Shown here one piece after another: positions 16,003 to 30,600 of a stretch of 64,000 bases of DNA. Position 1 is the stretch's first letter. The number at the start of each line of letters is the position of its first letter. The notes beneath the pieces were generated by a model. That model was not told the DNA's origin. It saw only the letters and a program-made list of their open reading frames with translations, and searched no databases. The DNA comes from Aggregatibacter kilianii (GTDB taxonomy: Bacteria; Pseudomonadota; Gammaproteobacteria; Enterobacterales; Pasteurellaceae), in assembly GCF_003129965.1 (NCBI RefSeq), contig NZ_NRCJ01000007.1, positions 62,001-126,000 on the forward strand, given 5' to 3'. A program made the position numbers and the translations under genes.

Positions 16003-17292
16003 ATGAGCGCTAAAGTATTAGAAAAGAAATATGTCGTTCCCTTTATTTTAATTACCAGCTTATTTGCGCTGTGGGGCTTTGCTAACGACATTACCAATCC
16101 GATGGTGGCGGTGTTCCAAACCGTCATGGAAATCCCCGCTTCCGAAGCGGCGCTGGTGCAATTCGCCTTTTACGGCGGTTACGGCACCATGGCGATTCCT
16201 GCGGCACTGTTCGCCAGCCGTTACAGCTACAAAGCGGGAATTATGCTGGGTTTAATCCTCTATGCCATCGGCGCATTCCTGTTCTGGCCGGCGGCAAAAT
16301 ATGAAGTATTCAATTTCTTCTTGATTTCTTTATATATTTTAACTTTCGGCTTAGCATTTTTGGAAACCACCGCGAACCCGTACATTCTTGCCATGGGCGA
16401 TCCGCAAACCGCTACCCGTCGTTTGAACTTTGCCCAATCCTTCAACCCGCTCGGTTCCATTACCGGGATGTTTGTGGCGTCTCAACTGGTATTAACCAAT
16501 CTGGAATCCGACAAACGGGATGCAGCAGGCAACTTGATTTTCCACACCTTATCCGAAGCGGAAAAAATGGGTATTCGTACCCACGATTTGGCGGAAATTC
16601 GCGACCCTTATGTGGCGTTAGGGTTTGTGGTGGTCGCCGTGTTAATCGTCATCGCGTTATATAAAATGCCGGCGGTAAAAGTGGAAGAAAGCGGAAGCCA
16701 TATTTCATTCAAAGAAGCTTTTGGACGCTTAATTAAAAAAGCCAAATATCGCGAAGGGGTGATTGCACAAGTGTTTTATGTGGGCGTGCAAATTATGTGC
16801 TGGACCTTCATTGTGCAATATGCGGAACGCTTGGGCTTCACCAAAGCGGAAGGACAAAACTTCAACATCATCGCCATGGCGATTTTCATTACCAGCCGCT
16901 TTATTAGCACCAGCTTAATGAAATATTTGAAAGCCGAATTCATGCTGATGTTGTTTGCCATCGGCGGTTTCTTCAGCATCCTCGGTGTCATCTTTATTGA
17001 CGGCGTGTGGGGCTTGTACTGCTTAATCTTAACTTCAGGCTTTATGTCACTGATGTTCCCGACCATTTACGGCATCGCGCTTTACGGCTTAAAAGAAGAA
17101 TCTACGCTAGGCGCTGCCGGCTTGGTCATGGCAATCGTGGGCGGTGCGTTAATGCCGCCGCTACAAGGCATGATTATCGACCAAGGCGAAGTCATGGGCT
17201 TGCCTGCCGTCAACTTCTCATTCATCTTGCCGCTAATCTGCTTCGTGGTTATCGCGATTTACGGCTTCAGAACTTGGAAGGTTCTAAAATAA
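16003..17292 (+). CDS. fucP: L-fucose:H+ symporter, MFS
   Basis: 429 residues with twelve predicted membrane segments. VVPFILITSLFALWGFANDITNPMV is the FucP family N-terminus; the Asp in ANDITNP and the Glu in LAFLETTANPYILAMG are the proton/sugar-coupling residues known in E. coli FucP. It brings free L-fucose into the cell, complementing any oligosaccharide import by the EIIC. A strong uptake-signal terminator follows, so fucO is possibly a separate or read-through unit. Confidence 0.95.
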   Translation: MSAKVLEKKYVVPFILITSLFALWGFANDITNPMVAVFQTVMEIPASEAALVQFAFYGGYGTMAIPAALFASRYSYKAGIMLGLILYAIGAFLFWPAAKYEVFNFFLISLYILTFGLAFLETTANPYILAMGDPQTATRRLNFAQSFNPLGSITGMFVASQLVLTNLESDKRDAAGNLIFHTLSEAEKMGIRTHDLAEIRDPYVALGFVVVAVLIVIALYKMPAVKVEESGSHISFKEAFGRLIKKAKYREGVIAQVFYVGVQIMCWTFIVQYAERLGFTKAEGQNFNIIAMAIFITSRFISTSLMKYLKAEFMLMLFAIGGFFSILGVIFIDGVWGLYCLILTSGFMSLMFPTIYGIALYGLKEESTLGAAGLVMAIVGGALMPPLQGMIIDQGEVMGLPAVNFSFILPLICFVVIAIYGFRTWKVLK

Positions 17293-17302
17293 CGCAAAAT
17301 AT

Positions 17303-17337
17303 GACCGCACTTCACTAAAAAGTGCGGTCGTTTTTTT
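17303..17337 (+). terminator. Terminator after fucP (paired uptake signals)
   Basis: GACCGCACTT (17303-17312) pairs with AAGTGCGGTC (17320-17329), then GTTTTTTT. A 10-bp stem with 7-base loop and T-run is a strong rho-independent terminator. Confidence 0.85.
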
Positions 17338-17374
17338 AGGTATTTTTATCATCTTAAATAAAGGAGTATATCTT

Positions 17375-18526
17375 ATGGCTAATCGAATGATTCTTAACGA
17401 AACCAGCTATCACGGCGCGGGTGCCATTCAACATATTGTGGATGAAGTCAAAAGCCGTGGCTTCAAAAAAGCGTTAGTCGTGACGGATAAGGATTTGATT
17501 AAATTTAAAGTGGCGGAAAAAGTCACCGCACTTTTAGACAAAGCGGGGCTCGCTTACGAGATCTTTGACGAAGTCAAAGCCAACCCGAGTGTAGATGTGA
17601 TCAAAAAAGGCGTGGCAAAATTTAAACAAAGCGGCGCCGACTATTTAATCGCCATCGGCGGCGGCTCACCGACAGACAGTTCAAAAGCTATCGGGATTAT
17701 CATCAACAACCCGGAATTTGCCGATGTGCTTTCCCTTGAAGGCGTGGCGCCGACCAAAAACAAATGCGTACCGATTATCGCGGTACCGACCACCGCCGGC
17801 ACTGCCGCCGAAGTGACCATTAACTATGTGATCACCGATGAAGCCAACAAACGAAAATTCGTCTGTGTGGACGTGCACGATGTGCCGGTAGTCGCTGTGG
17901 TGGATCCCGACATGATGTCCAGCATGCCGAAAGGCTTAACCGCTGCCACCGGTATGGATGCACTCACCCACGCCATCGAAGGTTACACCACCAAAGCCGC
18001 CTGGGCGCTCACCGATGCCTTGCATTTGGAAGCGATTCGCTTGATTTCTACGCACTTACGCGGTGCAGTGGAAAACACCAAAGCAGGGCGCGAAGGCATG
18101 GCGCTCGGTCAATATGTTGCCGGTATGGGCTTTTCTAATGTGGGCTTGGGCATCGTACACAGCATGGCGCACCCGCTGTCCGCCTATTACGACACGCCAC
18201 ATGGCATTGCCAATGCGGTCTTATTGCCTTATGTATTGGAATTTAATGCGCCTGCAACCGGCGAAAAATTCCGTGAAATCGCCCGCGCCATGGGTGTGAA
18301 AGGTGTCGATGAGATGAACCAAGAAGAATATCGCAAAGCGGCGATTGATGCGGTAAAACAACTTTCCAAAGATGTAGGCATTCCGGAAAAATTACACATG
18401 ATCGGCGTGAAAGAAGAAGATTTGGTCGCCCTTTCGCAAGATGCGCTGAAAGACGTATGCACCGGCGGTAACCCGCGCGATTGTACGGCAGAAGAGATTC
18501 TGGAAATTTATAAAACCGCGTTTTGA
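17375..18526 (+). CDS. fucO: Lactaldehyde reductase (iron-dependent alcohol dehydrogenase)
   Basis: 383 residues, iron-containing ADH family. Coenzyme loop IAIGGGSPTDSSKAIG, then IIAVPTTAGTAAEVT; metal ligands in MDALTHAIEGY and SMAHPLSAYYDTPHG. It reduces L-lactaldehyde from FucA to 1,2-propanediol, regenerating NAD+ in anaerobic fucose use. AAAGGAG precedes the ATG. It lies downstream of the fucP terminator but belongs to the locus by function. An uptake-signal terminator follows. Confidence 0.96.
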   Translation: MANRMILNETSYHGAGAIQHIVDEVKSRGFKKALVVTDKDLIKFKVAEKVTALLDKAGLAYEIFDEVKANPSVDVIKKGVAKFKQSGADYLIAIGGGSPTDSSKAIGIIINNPEFADVLSLEGVAPTKNKCVPIIAVPTTAGTAAEVTINYVITDEANKRKFVCVDVHDVPVVAVVDPDMMSSMPKGLTAATGMDALTHAIEGYTTKAAWALTDALHLEAIRLISTHLRGAVENTKAGREGMALGQYVAGMGFSNVGLGIVHSMAHPLSAYYDTPHGIANAVLLPYVLEFNAPATGEKFREIARAMGVKGVDEMNQEEYRKAAIDAVKQLSKDVGIPEKLHMIGVKEEDLVALSQDALKDVCTGGNPRDCTAEEILEIYKTAF

Positions 18527-18546
18527 TAAAAACACCGTAAAAAATG

Positions 18547-18580
18547 ACCGCACTTTACTTAGGTTAAGTGCGGTTTTTTG
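18547..18580 (+). terminator. Terminator after fucO
   Basis: ACCGCACTT (18547-18555) pairs with AAGTGCGGT (18566-18574), followed by TTTTT. Closes the fucose locus. Confidence 0.8.
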
Positions 18581-18608
18581 TGGAAAAGCAGTAAGAGGAG
18601 GAAATAAA

Positions 18609-18658
18609 AAATCTGCACCTTGAATCGTAAAATATAACGATTCTTAAGATGCAGATTT
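18609..18658 (-). terminator. Terminator of the ATP synthase operon
   Basis: AAATCTGCA (18609-18617) pairs with TGCAGATTT (18650-18658), and an inner ATCGT/ACGAT pair extends it past a small bulge. On the minus strand a run of six T follows. It lies 18 bp beyond the atpC stop. Confidence 0.75.
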
Positions 18659-18676
18659 AAAGTGCGGTCAAAAAAA

Positions 18677-19105
18677 TTAGCGTTTTGATTTCACTAATTG
18701 TTCTGTCAGTTCGTAAGCGCGAAGTTTTGCCAATTCTTTAGAAAGTTTGGACATTAATACTTCGTAGTCGGCATCGTGGTGGTGTTGGCGAATGTTTTCT
18801 TCCGCACGTTTCTTCGCAGCAAGAATACGTTCGCTGTCAAGTTCCTGACCACGAATCGCCACATCCGCAAGGACGGTGACAACCGTCGGTTGCACTTCTA
18901 AGAAACCACCGGAAACATAGATCACTTCTTCGCTATCGTTTTCTAACGTCAGTTTAACAATACCCGGTTTGATAGCCGTCAATAATGGGGCGTGACCCGG
19001 TAAAACACCGAGCTCACCTTCAATACCGGTTGCCTGAACGCTTTTCACGTTGCCGGAAAAGATTTGTTGTTCTGCACTTACCACTGTTAAATTAAATGTT
19101 GCCAT
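18677..19105 (-). CDS. atpC: ATP synthase epsilon subunit
   Basis: 142 residues from the ATG at 19105, preceded by [32 protein letters not shown] is a typical start. An N-terminal beta sandwich ([19 protein letters not shown]) is followed by a helical C-terminal hairpin rich in Lys/Glu. It links the F1 rotor to the c-ring and inhibits ATP hydrolysis. Last gene of the atp operon, followed by a hairpin terminator. Confidence 0.96.
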   Translation of the reverse strand: MATFNLTVVSAEQQIFSGNVKSVQATGIEGELGVLPGHAPLLTAIKPGIVKLTLENDSEEVIYVSGGFLEVQPTVVTVLADVAIRGQELDSERILAAKKRAEENIRQHHHDADYEVLMSKLSKELAKLRAYELTEQLVKSKR

Positions 19106-19146
19106 GTTTTTCTCCTTCAAGTTTGATATGCATCAGCTTGAAGTGA

Positions 19147-21406
<2,260 letters not shown>

Positions 21407-21421
21407 CTTGTTTCTCCGTTA

Positions 21422-22963
21422 CTACCAAGCACTGTTCGCTTTGAAACTATCTAAAATACCTTTTAATGTATCTTTGATTTCATCGTTATAGTTACCGGTT
21501 TTGGTAAGCTCTTGCATAAACTCGGCATTATTACGATTTGCATAATCTAAAAGTGCGGTCTCAAAACTTGCAATTTTTGATAATTCCACATCATCCAGAT
21601 AACCAAATTCAACGGCAAACAAGACTACGGCTTGTTCTGCAACTGAAAGTGGCGCAAATTGTTTTTGCTTTAACAATTCGGTAACTTTTTCACCATGAGA
21701 AAGTTGTTTACGGGTTGCGTCATCAAGATCTGAAGCAAACTGAGCAAATGCCGCCAATTCACGATATTGTGCAAGTGCGGTACGAATACCACCCGCTAAT
21801 TTTTTAATCACTTTCGTTTGTGCCGAACCACCCACACGGGAAACGGAAATACCCGGGTTTACCGCCGGACGAATACCTGAGTTAAACAGGTTAGATTCTA
21901 AGAAAATCTGACCATCGGTAATAGAGATTACGTTGGTCGGAACGAATGCGGAAACGTCACCGGCTTGGGTTTCAATAATTGGAAGTGCGGTTAAAGAACC
22001 GGTTTTTCCTTTAACTTCACCCTTAGTGAATTTTTCTACATATTCTTCATTTACACGGGAAGCACGTTCAAGTAAGCGTGAGTGTAAGTAGAATACGTCA
22101 CCCGGATAAGCTTCACGACCTGGCGGACGACGTAATAACAAGGAAATTTGACGATAAGCAACCGCTTGTTTGGAAAGATCATCGTAAACAATTAACGCAT
22201 CTTCACCGCGATCGCGGAAATATTCACCCATTGCACAACCGGCATAAGGGGCTAAATATTGTAACGCGGCAGATTCTGACGCAGAGGCGGCAACCACGAT
22301 AGTGTTAGCCAATGCACCGTGTTCTTCTAATTTGCGTACAACGTTAGCAATAGTTGATGCTTTTTGACCGATTGCAACATAGATACATTTAATACCTGAA
22401 TTACGTTGATTGATAATGGCATCGATAGCTAACGCGGTTTTACCGGTTTGACGGTCACCGATGATTAATTCACGTTGACCACGACCTATTGGTACCATGG
22501 AGTCAACCGCTTTATAACCGGTTTGTACCGGCTGATCTACGGATTTACGTTCAATTACGCCCGGCGCAATCACTTCAATCGGAGAAAAACCGTCATTTTC
22601 GATTTCACCCTTACCGTCAATCGGTTGACCAAGGGTATTTACCACTCGACCCAACAAACCACGACCTACCGGTACTTCAAGAATACGACCGGTACATTGT
22701 ACTTCCATTCCTTCTGCAAGATCCGCATAAGGTCCCATGACCACTGCACCAACAGAATCTCTTTCTAAGTTTAACGCCATTGCATAGCGATTTCCCGGTA
22801 ATGCAATCATCTCGCCTTGCATGACTTCACTTAAACCGTGAATACGGATAATACCGTCACTTACCGAAACGATTGTCCCCGTATTGCGCGCTTCGCTCTC
22901 TACATTAAACTGGGCAATGCGTTTTTTTATTAATTCACTAATTTCAGTTGAATTTAGTTGCAT
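21422..22963 (-). CDS. atpA: ATP synthase alpha subunit
   Basis: 513 residues. N-terminal [17 protein letters not shown], Walker [10 protein letters not shown], and the signature [17 protein letters not shown] are present. It carries the non-catalytic nucleotide sites of F1 and supplies the arginine finger (SVSRVGG). Typical full length. Several uptake-signal cores sit inside the gene (e.g. near 21550, 21775 and 21983). Confidence 0.98.
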   Translation of the reverse strand: MQLNSTEISELIKKRIAQFNVESEARNTGTIVSVSDGIIRIHGLSEVMQGEMIALPGNRYAMALNLERDSVGAVVMGPYADLAEGMEVQCTGRILEVPVGRGLLGRVVNTLGQPIDGKGEIENDGFSPIEVIAPGVIERKSVDQPVQTGYKAVDSMVPIGRGQRELIIGDRQTGKTALAIDAIINQRNSGIKCIYVAIGQKASTIANVVRKLEEHGALANTIVVAASASESAALQYLAPYAGCAMGEYFRDRGEDALIVYDDLSKQAVAYRQISLLLRRPPGREAYPGDVFYLHSRLLERASRVNEEYVEKFTKGEVKGKTGSLTALPIIETQAGDVSAFVPTNVISITDGQIFLESNLFNSGIRPAVNPGISVSRVGGSAQTKVIKKLAGGIRTALAQYRELAAFAQFASDLDDATRKQLSHGEKVTELLKQKQFAPLSVAEQAVVLFAVEFGYLDDVELSKIASFETALLDYANRNNAEFMQELTKTGNYNDEIKDTLKGILDSFKANSAW

Positions 22964-22975
22964 CTTCTAATCCTC

Positions 22976-23524
22976 TTATAATTGCAACTCATTTGCCAGA
23001 CGGGTAAGTTGCCCACGGCTACTTCCGTCAATAACAAAATCATCTGTACGAATGATAACCCCGGCAATCAGTGAGGTATCAACGTTGCAATTTAACTTAA
23101 TTTTACGGGCTAATTTCTTTTCCATTGCGGCAGCAATTTTTTCTTGTTGCGCGACACTTAATGGTTGAGCTGAGGTGACTTGAACTTCCGTAATTGCGTT
23201 ATATTCCTCAACATAATGTTGAAACTCTTTGAATACTGCCGGAAGGACAGTTAAACGCTTATTTTCAGCCATTAACCGAATCAAATTTTGCCCATATTGA
23301 TCTACTTGCTCACCACAAATTGAGATCACCGTATCTGCCAATTTTTGTGCAGAAAAAGAACTTGTTAAGAAATCCTTCATGGTGCCATTTTCAACAACCT
23401 CGGCTAGAAAACCTAACATTTCTCCCCATTTTTCAACCGCACTTTTGTCGGTTGAACGTTGTTCTACGGCAAAATCAAATGCTGCTTTCGCATAAGGGCG
23501 AGCTATGGTAGTTAATTCTGACAT
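22976..23524 (-). CDS. atpH: ATP synthase delta subunit
   Basis: 182 residues from the ATG at 23524: [22 protein letters not shown], the standard OSCP/delta opening. AAGGTTGAGCTT precedes it. The C-terminal [29 protein letters not shown] is the family signature. It joins the peripheral b-stalk to the top of F1. It overlaps nothing real; the frame open to 23551 runs into atpF. Confidence 0.96.
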   Translation of the reverse strand: MSELTTIARPYAKAAFDFAVEQRSTDKSAVEKWGEMLGFLAEVVENGTMKDFLTSSFSAQKLADTVISICGEQVDQYGQNLIRLMAENKRLTVLPAVFKEFQHYVEEYNAITEVQVTSAQPLSVAQQEKIAAAMEKKLARKIKLNCNVDTSLIAGVIIRTDDFVIDGSSRGQLTRLANELQL

Positions 23525-23537
23525 AAGCTCAACCTTC

Positions 23538-24008
23538 TTATAGTTCTGCAACTAATTTATCAATAATGTCATTGTTTGCCGCCTCATCAATAGAACGACC
23601 CACAATTTTTTCTGCACCGGCAACTGCCAAAGACGCCACTTTAACACGCAATTCTTCTTGAACACGCTTACGTTCGGCTTCAACTTCCGCATAGCCTTGT
23701 TCAATAATCTTCGCTTTAAGTTCTTCAGCTTCGGTTTTAACTTCGTCCAATACTTCGTTACGACGTTTATTGGCAGCATCTAAAATTTCCTGCGCTTGAA
23801 TTTTTGCTTTAGAAATTTCTTCTTCAACAAGGGCTTTAGTATCCGCTTGTTCTTTTTTTGCTGCTTCCGCTGAGGCTAAAGCATTTGCAATCTGGCTTTG
23901 ACGCGTTTCAATTGCTTTAATAATCGGCGGCCAAACGAATTTCATACAGAACCATACGAACAGTCCGAATGAAATGAGCTGACCAATTAATGTTGCATTT
24001 AAATTCAC
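23538..24008 (-). CDS. atpF: ATP synthase b subunit
   Basis: 156 residues. One N-terminal membrane helix ([23 protein letters not shown]) is followed by a long charged, heptad-like helix rich in Ala, Glu and Lys, forming the dimeric peripheral stalk. NLNATLIGQ start and [11 protein letters not shown] are typical. Ribosome site AAGGAGGA lies before the ATG. Confidence 0.97.
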   Translation of the reverse strand: MNLNATLIGQLISFGLFVWFCMKFVWPPIIKAIETRQSQIANALASAEAAKKEQADTKALVEEEISKAKIQAQEILDAANKRRNEVLDEVKTEAEELKAKIIEQGYAEVEAERKRVQEELRVKVASLAVAGAEKIVGRSIDEAANNDIIDKLVAEL

Positions 24009-24057
24009 AACGTCCTCCTTAATCTGCTTGCTTCACGTTGATAAGCAAATAAGGTGA

Positions 24058-24330
<273 letters not shown>

Positions 24331-24361
24331 TTAAGTTTAGCCCTAGAGCCGGTTAATAAAA

Positions 24362-25553
<1,192 letters not shown>

Positions 25554-25670
25554 AACTTTTTTAAACCTTAAAACGGAGCAATTATACCCTTGAAAAAATC
25601 AGATTCAACTCAAAAGCACTGAAAAAAACGTTAAATGAATCACAATTTCAAAAAATAATTAACAAAAATT

Positions 25671-26309
25671 TTACTTTTTACTCAAAACAACTAAATTTCG
25701 CTCGCCAATGAGCTCAGGAACATCAAGATGAATGACATTTTCAAGCATAAACATACTGCTTAAATGTTGTACTTCTTCTTGTTGATAGATTCCTTTTAAA
25801 GCATAAAACATACCATCAGATTGAGGTAAATGATGACACCATTCCGTCATGTCCTTTAAAGAAGCAAAAGCTCTACTTAGCACACCATCAAATTGATGAT
25901 CGGGCTGATAATCTTCTACCCGACTTAATACCGGCACCACGTTGGTGAGCCCCAGTTCACGAATGGCATTACGAATAAAACTGATGCGTTTGCCCAAACT
26001 ATCCAACAAAACAAACTGTTTTTTCGGATTCACAATAGCTAAAGGCAAGCCCGGTAAGCCCGGACCGGTTCCCACATCAATAAACCGATCGCCTTGTAAA
26101 TAAGGGCTAACCACAATGCTGTCTAAAATATGTTTCACCAGCATTTCCTGCGGATCGCGCACAGAAGTCAGGTTATACGCCTTATTCCATTTATTTAGCA
26201 ACAACACTAACTTAACTAATTGTTGTTGCTGACTTTCTGTGACGGAAAGTGCGGTCTGTTTTAGCAACGTTTTTAGTTTGTTCGCCAGTTGAATTTCCAG
26301 GTTAGCCAT
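25671..26309 (-). CDS. rsmG: 16S rRNA (guanine527-N7)-methyltransferase
   Basis: 212 residues (formerly GidB). SAM-binding motif [17 protein letters not shown] and [16 protein letters not shown], then [13 protein letters not shown] and [11 protein letters not shown], are diagnostic. It methylates G527 of 16S rRNA. The start codon overlaps the mnmG stop by one base, so the two are translationally coupled, as in many bacteria. Confidence 0.96.
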   Translation of the reverse strand: MANLEIQLANKLKTLLKQTALSVTESQQQQLVKLVLLLNKWNKAYNLTSVRDPQEMLVKHILDSIVVSPYLQGDRFIDVGTGPGLPGLPLAIVNPKKQFVLLDSLGKRISFIRNAIRELGLTNVVPVLSRVEDYQPDHQFDGVLSRAFASLKDMTEWCHHLPQSDGMFYALKGIYQQEEVQHLSSMFMLENVIHLDVPELIGERNLVVLSKK

Positions 26310-28201
26310 TATTCACCACGTTTTAACATGCCTTGTTTTTTCAAATTGACCAAAATAATGGAAATCGCCGCCGGCGTGATACCGGAAATACGACCGGCTT
26401 GCCCGATGGACACCGGGCGATGTTGTTCCAACTTCGCGCGCACTTCATTAGATAAGCCCGCCACTTTGGAATAATCAAAATGTGGCGGAATCGCGGTATT
26501 TTCATGGCGTTTTTGTTTTTCGATTTCTTCCTGCTGATGTTCGATATAGCCTTGATATTTAATGGCAATTTCCACTTGTTCAACGGCTTCTTTGTCTTCC
26601 ATCGGCGGTTGGAACGGCGTAAGTGCGGTCAAAATTTGATAATTCATTTCCGGACGACGTAATAAATCTTCACCGCTGGCTTCACGCACCAACGGACTTC
26701 CCAACACCTTATTGGCTTCTTCTAAATGTTCCGAACGCGGATGTAACCAAATACTGCGTAAACGCTGGCGTTCCTGTTCGATATTTTCCATTTTTTGATT
26801 GAAGCGCGCCCAACGTTCTTCCGTAATTAAGCCCAGTTCATGCGCTTTCGGCGTTAAGCGGCTGTCGGCGTTATCTTCCCGCAACAGCAAACGATATTCC
26901 GCGCGGGAAGTAAATACACGATAGGGTTCTTTCGTGCCGAGCGTACAAAGATCATCTACCAATACGCCCATGTACGCCTGATCGCGACGTGGGAACCAGG
27001 CCTCTTTTTCCTGTACATAAAGCCCTGCGTTAATTCCCGCTAACAATCCCTGTGCCGCCGCTTCTTCATAACCGGTCGTGCCGTTAATTTGACCGGCAAA
27101 GAACAAACCTTGAATAGATTTGGTTTCCAGCGTCGGTTTTAAATCACGCGGATCAAAATAGTCGTATTCGATGGCATAGCCCGGTTTAACGATACGGGCG
27201 TTTTCCAAGCCTTTCATTGAATTGACAATGCCCATTTGCACATCAAATGGTAAGCTGGTGGAAATCCCGTTCGGATAAATTTCGTTACTGGTTAAGCCTT
27301 CCGGTTCAAGGTAAATTTGGTGAGAATTGCGATCGGCGAACCGCATCACTTTGTCTTCAATGGAGGGACAATAACGAGGACCAATCCCCTCGATAACGCC
27401 GGTGTACATCGGACTGCGATCCAAATTATTACGGATCACTTCATGGGTTTTTTCATTGGTATGGGTAATAAAACACGGAATTTGGCGCGGATGTTGCGTA
27501 ACCGATCCCATAAAAGAGAAAACGGGCAACTGCGCATCGCCATGTTGTTCAGCAAGTACGGAAAAATCAATGGTACGTGCGTCAATGCGCGGTGGCGTAC
27601 CGGTTTTTAAACGATCCACCCGTAAATTTAGATCACGTAAACGCTGAGCAAGGGTAACGGAAGCCGGATCGCCCGCGCGTCCACCAGTATAATTTTCCAA
27701 ACCGATATGGATCTTACCGGCTAAAAACGTGCCGGCAGTTAAGATCACGGCGTTAGCGTGAAATTTCAGCCCCATTTTGGTCACTACGCCAGTTGCGCGA
27801 TCCTGCTCAATTAAAATATCGGTGGCTTCTTGTTGAAAAATATCTAAATTCGGTTGATTTTCAAGGGCGATTCTAACAGCTTGACGATACAGTACACGGT
27901 CTGCCTGCGCACGGGTGGCACGTACTGCAGGGCCTTTACTGCTGTTTAACGTGCGAAATTGAATTCCCGCTTGATCCGCCGCCGTTGCCATTAAACCGCC
28001 CATGGCATCAATTTCTTTCACTAAATGGCCTTTGCCGATCCCGCCGATAGCCGGGTTACAAGACATTTGTCCTAATGTATCAACATTATGGGTAAGTAAC
28101 AGGGTTTTTAATCCCATGCGTGCAGGCGCCAGTGCGGCTTCGGTTCCTGCATGACCGCCACCGATCACGATGACATCATAGGTTTCGGTATAAAACATCA
28201 T
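26309..28201 (-). CDS. mnmG: tRNA uridine-5-carboxymethylaminomethyl modification enzyme MnmG
   Basis: 630 residues (GidA). FAD-binding [16 protein letters not shown] at the N-terminus, [20 protein letters not shown], and [20 protein letters not shown]. With MnmE it modifies the wobble uridine of several tRNAs. Two ATG codons at the start (28201 and 28198) are both possible; family starts favour the second. The gene borders the probable oriC, as in E. coli and H. influenzae. Confidence 0.97.
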   Translation of the reverse strand: MMFYTETYDVIVIGGGHAGTEAALAPARMGLKTLLLTHNVDTLGQMSCNPAIGGIGKGHLVKEIDAMGGLMATAADQAGIQFRTLNSSKGPAVRATRAQADRVLYRQAVRIALENQPNLDIFQQEATDILIEQDRATGVVTKMGLKFHANAVILTAGTFLAGKIHIGLENYTGGRAGDPASVTLAQRLRDLNLRVDRLKTGTPPRIDARTIDFSVLAEQHGDAQLPVFSFMGSVTQHPRQIPCFITHTNEKTHEVIRNNLDRSPMYTGVIEGIGPRYCPSIEDKVMRFADRNSHQIYLEPEGLTSNEIYPNGISTSLPFDVQMGIVNSMKGLENARIVKPGYAIEYDYFDPRDLKPTLETKSIQGLFFAGQINGTTGYEEAAAQGLLAGINAGLYVQEKEAWFPRRDQAYMGVLVDDLCTLGTKEPYRVFTSRAEYRLLLREDNADSRLTPKAHELGLITEERWARFNQKMENIEQERQRLRSIWLHPRSEHLEEANKVLGSPLVREASGEDLLRRPEMNYQILTALTPFQPPMEDKEAVEQVEIAIKYQGYIEHQQEEIEKQKRHENTAIPPHFDYSKVAGLSNEVRAKLEQHRPVSIGQAGRISGITPAAISIILVNLKKQGMLKRGE

Positions 28202-28651
28202 TATTTCTTATCTCTTTTTGTATTCGGAAAGGATCATTAGATCCTTAAAAAAATTGGTCGCTATTCTACTGAAAATCTTCTGCGGTTGAAAGGTCAGTTT
28301 CAGGAAATGGATAATCGGATCTACACAAGGATCTGTCGTTAATAAGTAATAAGATCTTTATCTATATATAAATTAATTATTACTATAATTAAGAGGCGTT
28401 AAAACCGTGAATAAGATCCTTTTTTTGTTGTAAATGAAGGAGATGGATCTTTTTACAAGTTGTTAAGATCTTACCGATCCTTACGCTCATTTCTTGTGTA
28501 TAACTTCGCTATTTATCCACAAACGGATCTTTTCTAAAATTTGTTCATGTTATAAAAACAGATTTTTCACAATTTTATATGAAGTTATCCACAAGAGGTT
28601 TCGTTGCTTTATTGAGTTATATTTAATTAAAACGGTTAAAGATTGTCCACA
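28202..28651. other. oriC: Probable chromosomal replication origin oriC
   Basis: AT-rich spacer between mnmG and mioC, the standard gammaproteobacterial oriC position. Ten GATC sites occur in 298 bp (28232-28529), about tenfold above chance. DnaA-box matches: TTATACACA on the minus strand at 28495-28503, TTATCCACA at 28513-28521 and 28585-28593, and TTGTCCACA at 28643-28651 inside the mioC 3' end. The stretch 28334-28392 (ATCTTTATCTATATATAAAT and neighbours) is the likely DNA unwinding element, carrying GATC-led 13-mer-like repeats. No open reading frame of note. Confidence 0.88.
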
Positions 28652-29079
28652 AAATGCGGTAGCCAATCTTCCGCATATTGTTCCTGATCGGTATCCGTTA
28701 ACACGTCAATGCGTAAAGCATCGGTAATTTTGACCGCACTTTTTGCCAATAGCGCTTCTTCAACCGTGTCCACTGCAAAACAGAAGGTGTCGTAATCGGA
28801 ATTACCAAGCCCGATCACTGCAAATCTTAAATCCGAAAGATCAATATTACTTGTTTTCAACTCTTCAAATAGCGGTTTCAGGTTATCCGGCAGCTCGCCT
28901 GCGCCATGGGTAGAAGTGACCACCAACCATAACTTTTCATTGATTACGTCTGCTAAGGCAGGTCCGTGTAACAGTTCCGTGCTAAATCCCTGTTGATTTA
29001 ATACGCTTTCCAAGTGTTCGGCAACATACTCGGCACCGCCTAAGGTGCTACCGGTAATTAAGCAAATTTTAGGCTGCAT
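28636..29079 (-). CDS. mioC: Flavodoxin-like FMN-binding protein MioC
   Basis: 147 residues. The FMN phosphate loop [20 protein letters not shown] and [14 protein letters not shown] plus [15 protein letters not shown] are flavodoxin/MioC segments. Small cytoplasmic electron carrier, implicated in biotin synthase activity in E. coli. Transcription runs into oriC, as in E. coli. Start preceded by TTAGGAGAG. Confidence 0.93.
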   Translation of the reverse strand: MQPKICLITGSTLGGAEYVAEHLESVLNQQGFSTELLHGPALADVINEKLWLVVTSTHGAGELPDNLKPLFEELKTSNIDLSDLRFAVIGLGNSDYDTFCFAVDTVEEALLAKSAVKITDALRIDVLTDTDQEQYAEDWLPHFVDNL

Positions 29080-29094
29080 TTTCTCTCCTAAAAA

Positions 29095-29120
29095 AGAAGG
29101 CTTAGATTAACTAAGCCTTT
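29095..29120 (-). terminator. Terminator of zapB
   Basis: AAGGCTTAG (29097-29105) pairs with CTAAGCCTT (29111-29119); on the minus strand CTTTTTT follows. Separates zapB from mioC. Confidence 0.8.
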
Positions 29121-29137
29121 GTTTAAAAATAATCTTT

Positions 29138-29356
29138 TTAGATGCTGTCGGTGATACCTAAAAGGGAACGTAAACGTTCTTGAATATTTTGGTGCTCGCC
29201 TCTTAATTGTTCGTTTTCACCACGTAGCGCATCATTTTCTTGTTGTGCTCTGCCATTTTTTTCTCTTAATTCATCCACTTCCAATTGAAGTAACTGAATG
29301 GTTTCGACAGCTTGTTTAATCTTGTTTTCTAACTGGTCTAGAATTTCTAGTGACAT
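29138..29356 (-). CDS. zapB: Cell division protein ZapB
   Basis: 72 residues, almost entirely coiled coil: MSLEILDQLENKIKQAVETI, then LLQLEVDELREKN and repeated charged heptads. It matches ZapB, a Z-ring-associated cytoplasmic protein that bridges ZapA-FtsZ and MatP. Divergent from glpX with 195 bp between starts. AGGAAAT precedes the ATG. Confidence 0.92.
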   Translation of the reverse strand: MSLEILDQLENKIKQAVETIQLLQLEVDELREKNGRAQQENDALRGENEQLRGEHQNIQERLRSLLGITDSI

Positions 29357-29551
29357 AGTAATTTCCTCTAAAACAAATGGATGTAAAGTAACCGTATTCT
29401 ACCTTACTTAATCGTCTTTTTTAAAGAAAAGAATCACATGATTTGCTAATTAATTCTTTTTCATAAAATTTTCCTTTAAATTTTTTCTATGCAATCGTTT
29501 GCTTGGTGCTAAAATAGGGCGATTTTACATTTTGATTTTAAGGGATACATC

Positions 29552-30565
29552 ATGAACAGAGCATTAGCTATTGAATTTTCAAGAGTTACGGAAGTTGCCG
29601 CATTAGCCGGTTTTGCCTGGTTGGGGCGCGGGGATAAAAATGCAGCGGACGATGCGGCGGTGAAAGCCATGCGTTATATGTTGAATTTAATTCACATGGA
29701 TGCGGAAATCGTGATTGGTGAAGGCGAAATTGATCAGGCTCCTATGTTGTATATTGGTGAAAAAGTGGGTTCCGGTATGGGAGAGTTGGTGTCTATTGCC
29801 GTTGATCCCATTGACGGCACGCGCATGACTGCAATGGGGCAATCCAATGCTATTTCCGTGCTGGCGGCGGGCGGTAAAAACACCTTTTTAAAAGCGCCGG
29901 ATATGTACATGGAAAAATTGGTGGTAGGGCCGGAAGTGAAAGGGTTAATTGATTTGAATCTGCCTATTGAGCAAAATTTGCGTCGCGTAGCTTCCAAATT
30001 AGGCAAATTATTGTCCGATTTAAGTGTGATGGTGTTAGATAAGCCCCGCCATCATGCGGTAATTGAAAAAATGCACGAATTAGGTGTGCGTGTTTTTACC
30101 ATTCCCGACGGTGATGTTGCGGCTTCCGTTTTATGTTGTTTACCGGAAGCGGAAGTGGATATGGTTTATGGCATCGGCGGTGCGCCGGAAGGCGTGGTAG
30201 CCGCTGCCGCAATTCGCGCTTTGGGCGGTGATATGCAGGTTCGCTTAATTCCGCGTAATCAGGTAAAAGGCGATACGGCGGAAAATCAGGCGTTGGCAGC
30301 GGAAGAAATTCGTCGTTGTCAAGAAATGGGCGTGGAGGTGAATACGGTACTGCAATTGGAACAGTTGGTGCGTGACGACAATTTGGTCTTTGCCGCGACC
30401 GGCATTACCAACGGCGATTTATTAAAAGGGATTCATCGTAAAGGCAATTTGGCAACCACGGAAACCTTATTAATTCGCGGTAAATCCAGAACCATTCGTC
30501 GTATTCAATCCACCCATTATTTGGACAGAAAAGACACCGCACTTTCCCGTCTGATTAATGCGTAA
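29552..30565 (+). CDS. glpX: Class II fructose-1,6-bisphosphatase
   Basis: 337 residues. RALAIEFSRVTEVAALAGFAWLGRGDKNAAD, GEGEIDQAPMLYIGE and VDPIDGTRMTAMGQ carry the metal and phosphate ligands of the GlpX family. It hydrolyses fructose-1,6-bisphosphate in gluconeogenesis. It stands alone here (not in a glp operon), with AAGGGATAC upstream and a clear terminator after it. Confidence 0.96.
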   Translation: MNRALAIEFSRVTEVAALAGFAWLGRGDKNAADDAAVKAMRYMLNLIHMDAEIVIGEGEIDQAPMLYIGEKVGSGMGELVSIAVDPIDGTRMTAMGQSNAISVLAAGGKNTFLKAPDMYMEKLVVGPEVKGLIDLNLPIEQNLRRVASKLGKLLSDLSVMVLDKPRHHAVIEKMHELGVRVFTIPDGDVAASVLCCLPEAEVDMVYGIGGAPEGVVAAAAIRALGGDMQVRLIPRNQVKGDTAENQALAAEEIRRCQEMGVEVNTVLQLEQLVRDDNLVFAATGITNGDLLKGIHRKGNLATTETLLIRGKSRTIRRIQSTHYLDRKDTALSRLINA

Positions 30566-30573
30566 GAAAAAAT

Positions 30574-30600
30574 AAAGCCGGTGATGAAACCGGCTTTTGT
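30574..30600 (+). terminator. Terminator after glpX
   Basis: AAAGCCGGT (30574-30582) pairs with ACCGGCTTT (30589-30597), then T. Compact rho-independent shape 8 bp past the stop. Confidence 0.85.
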
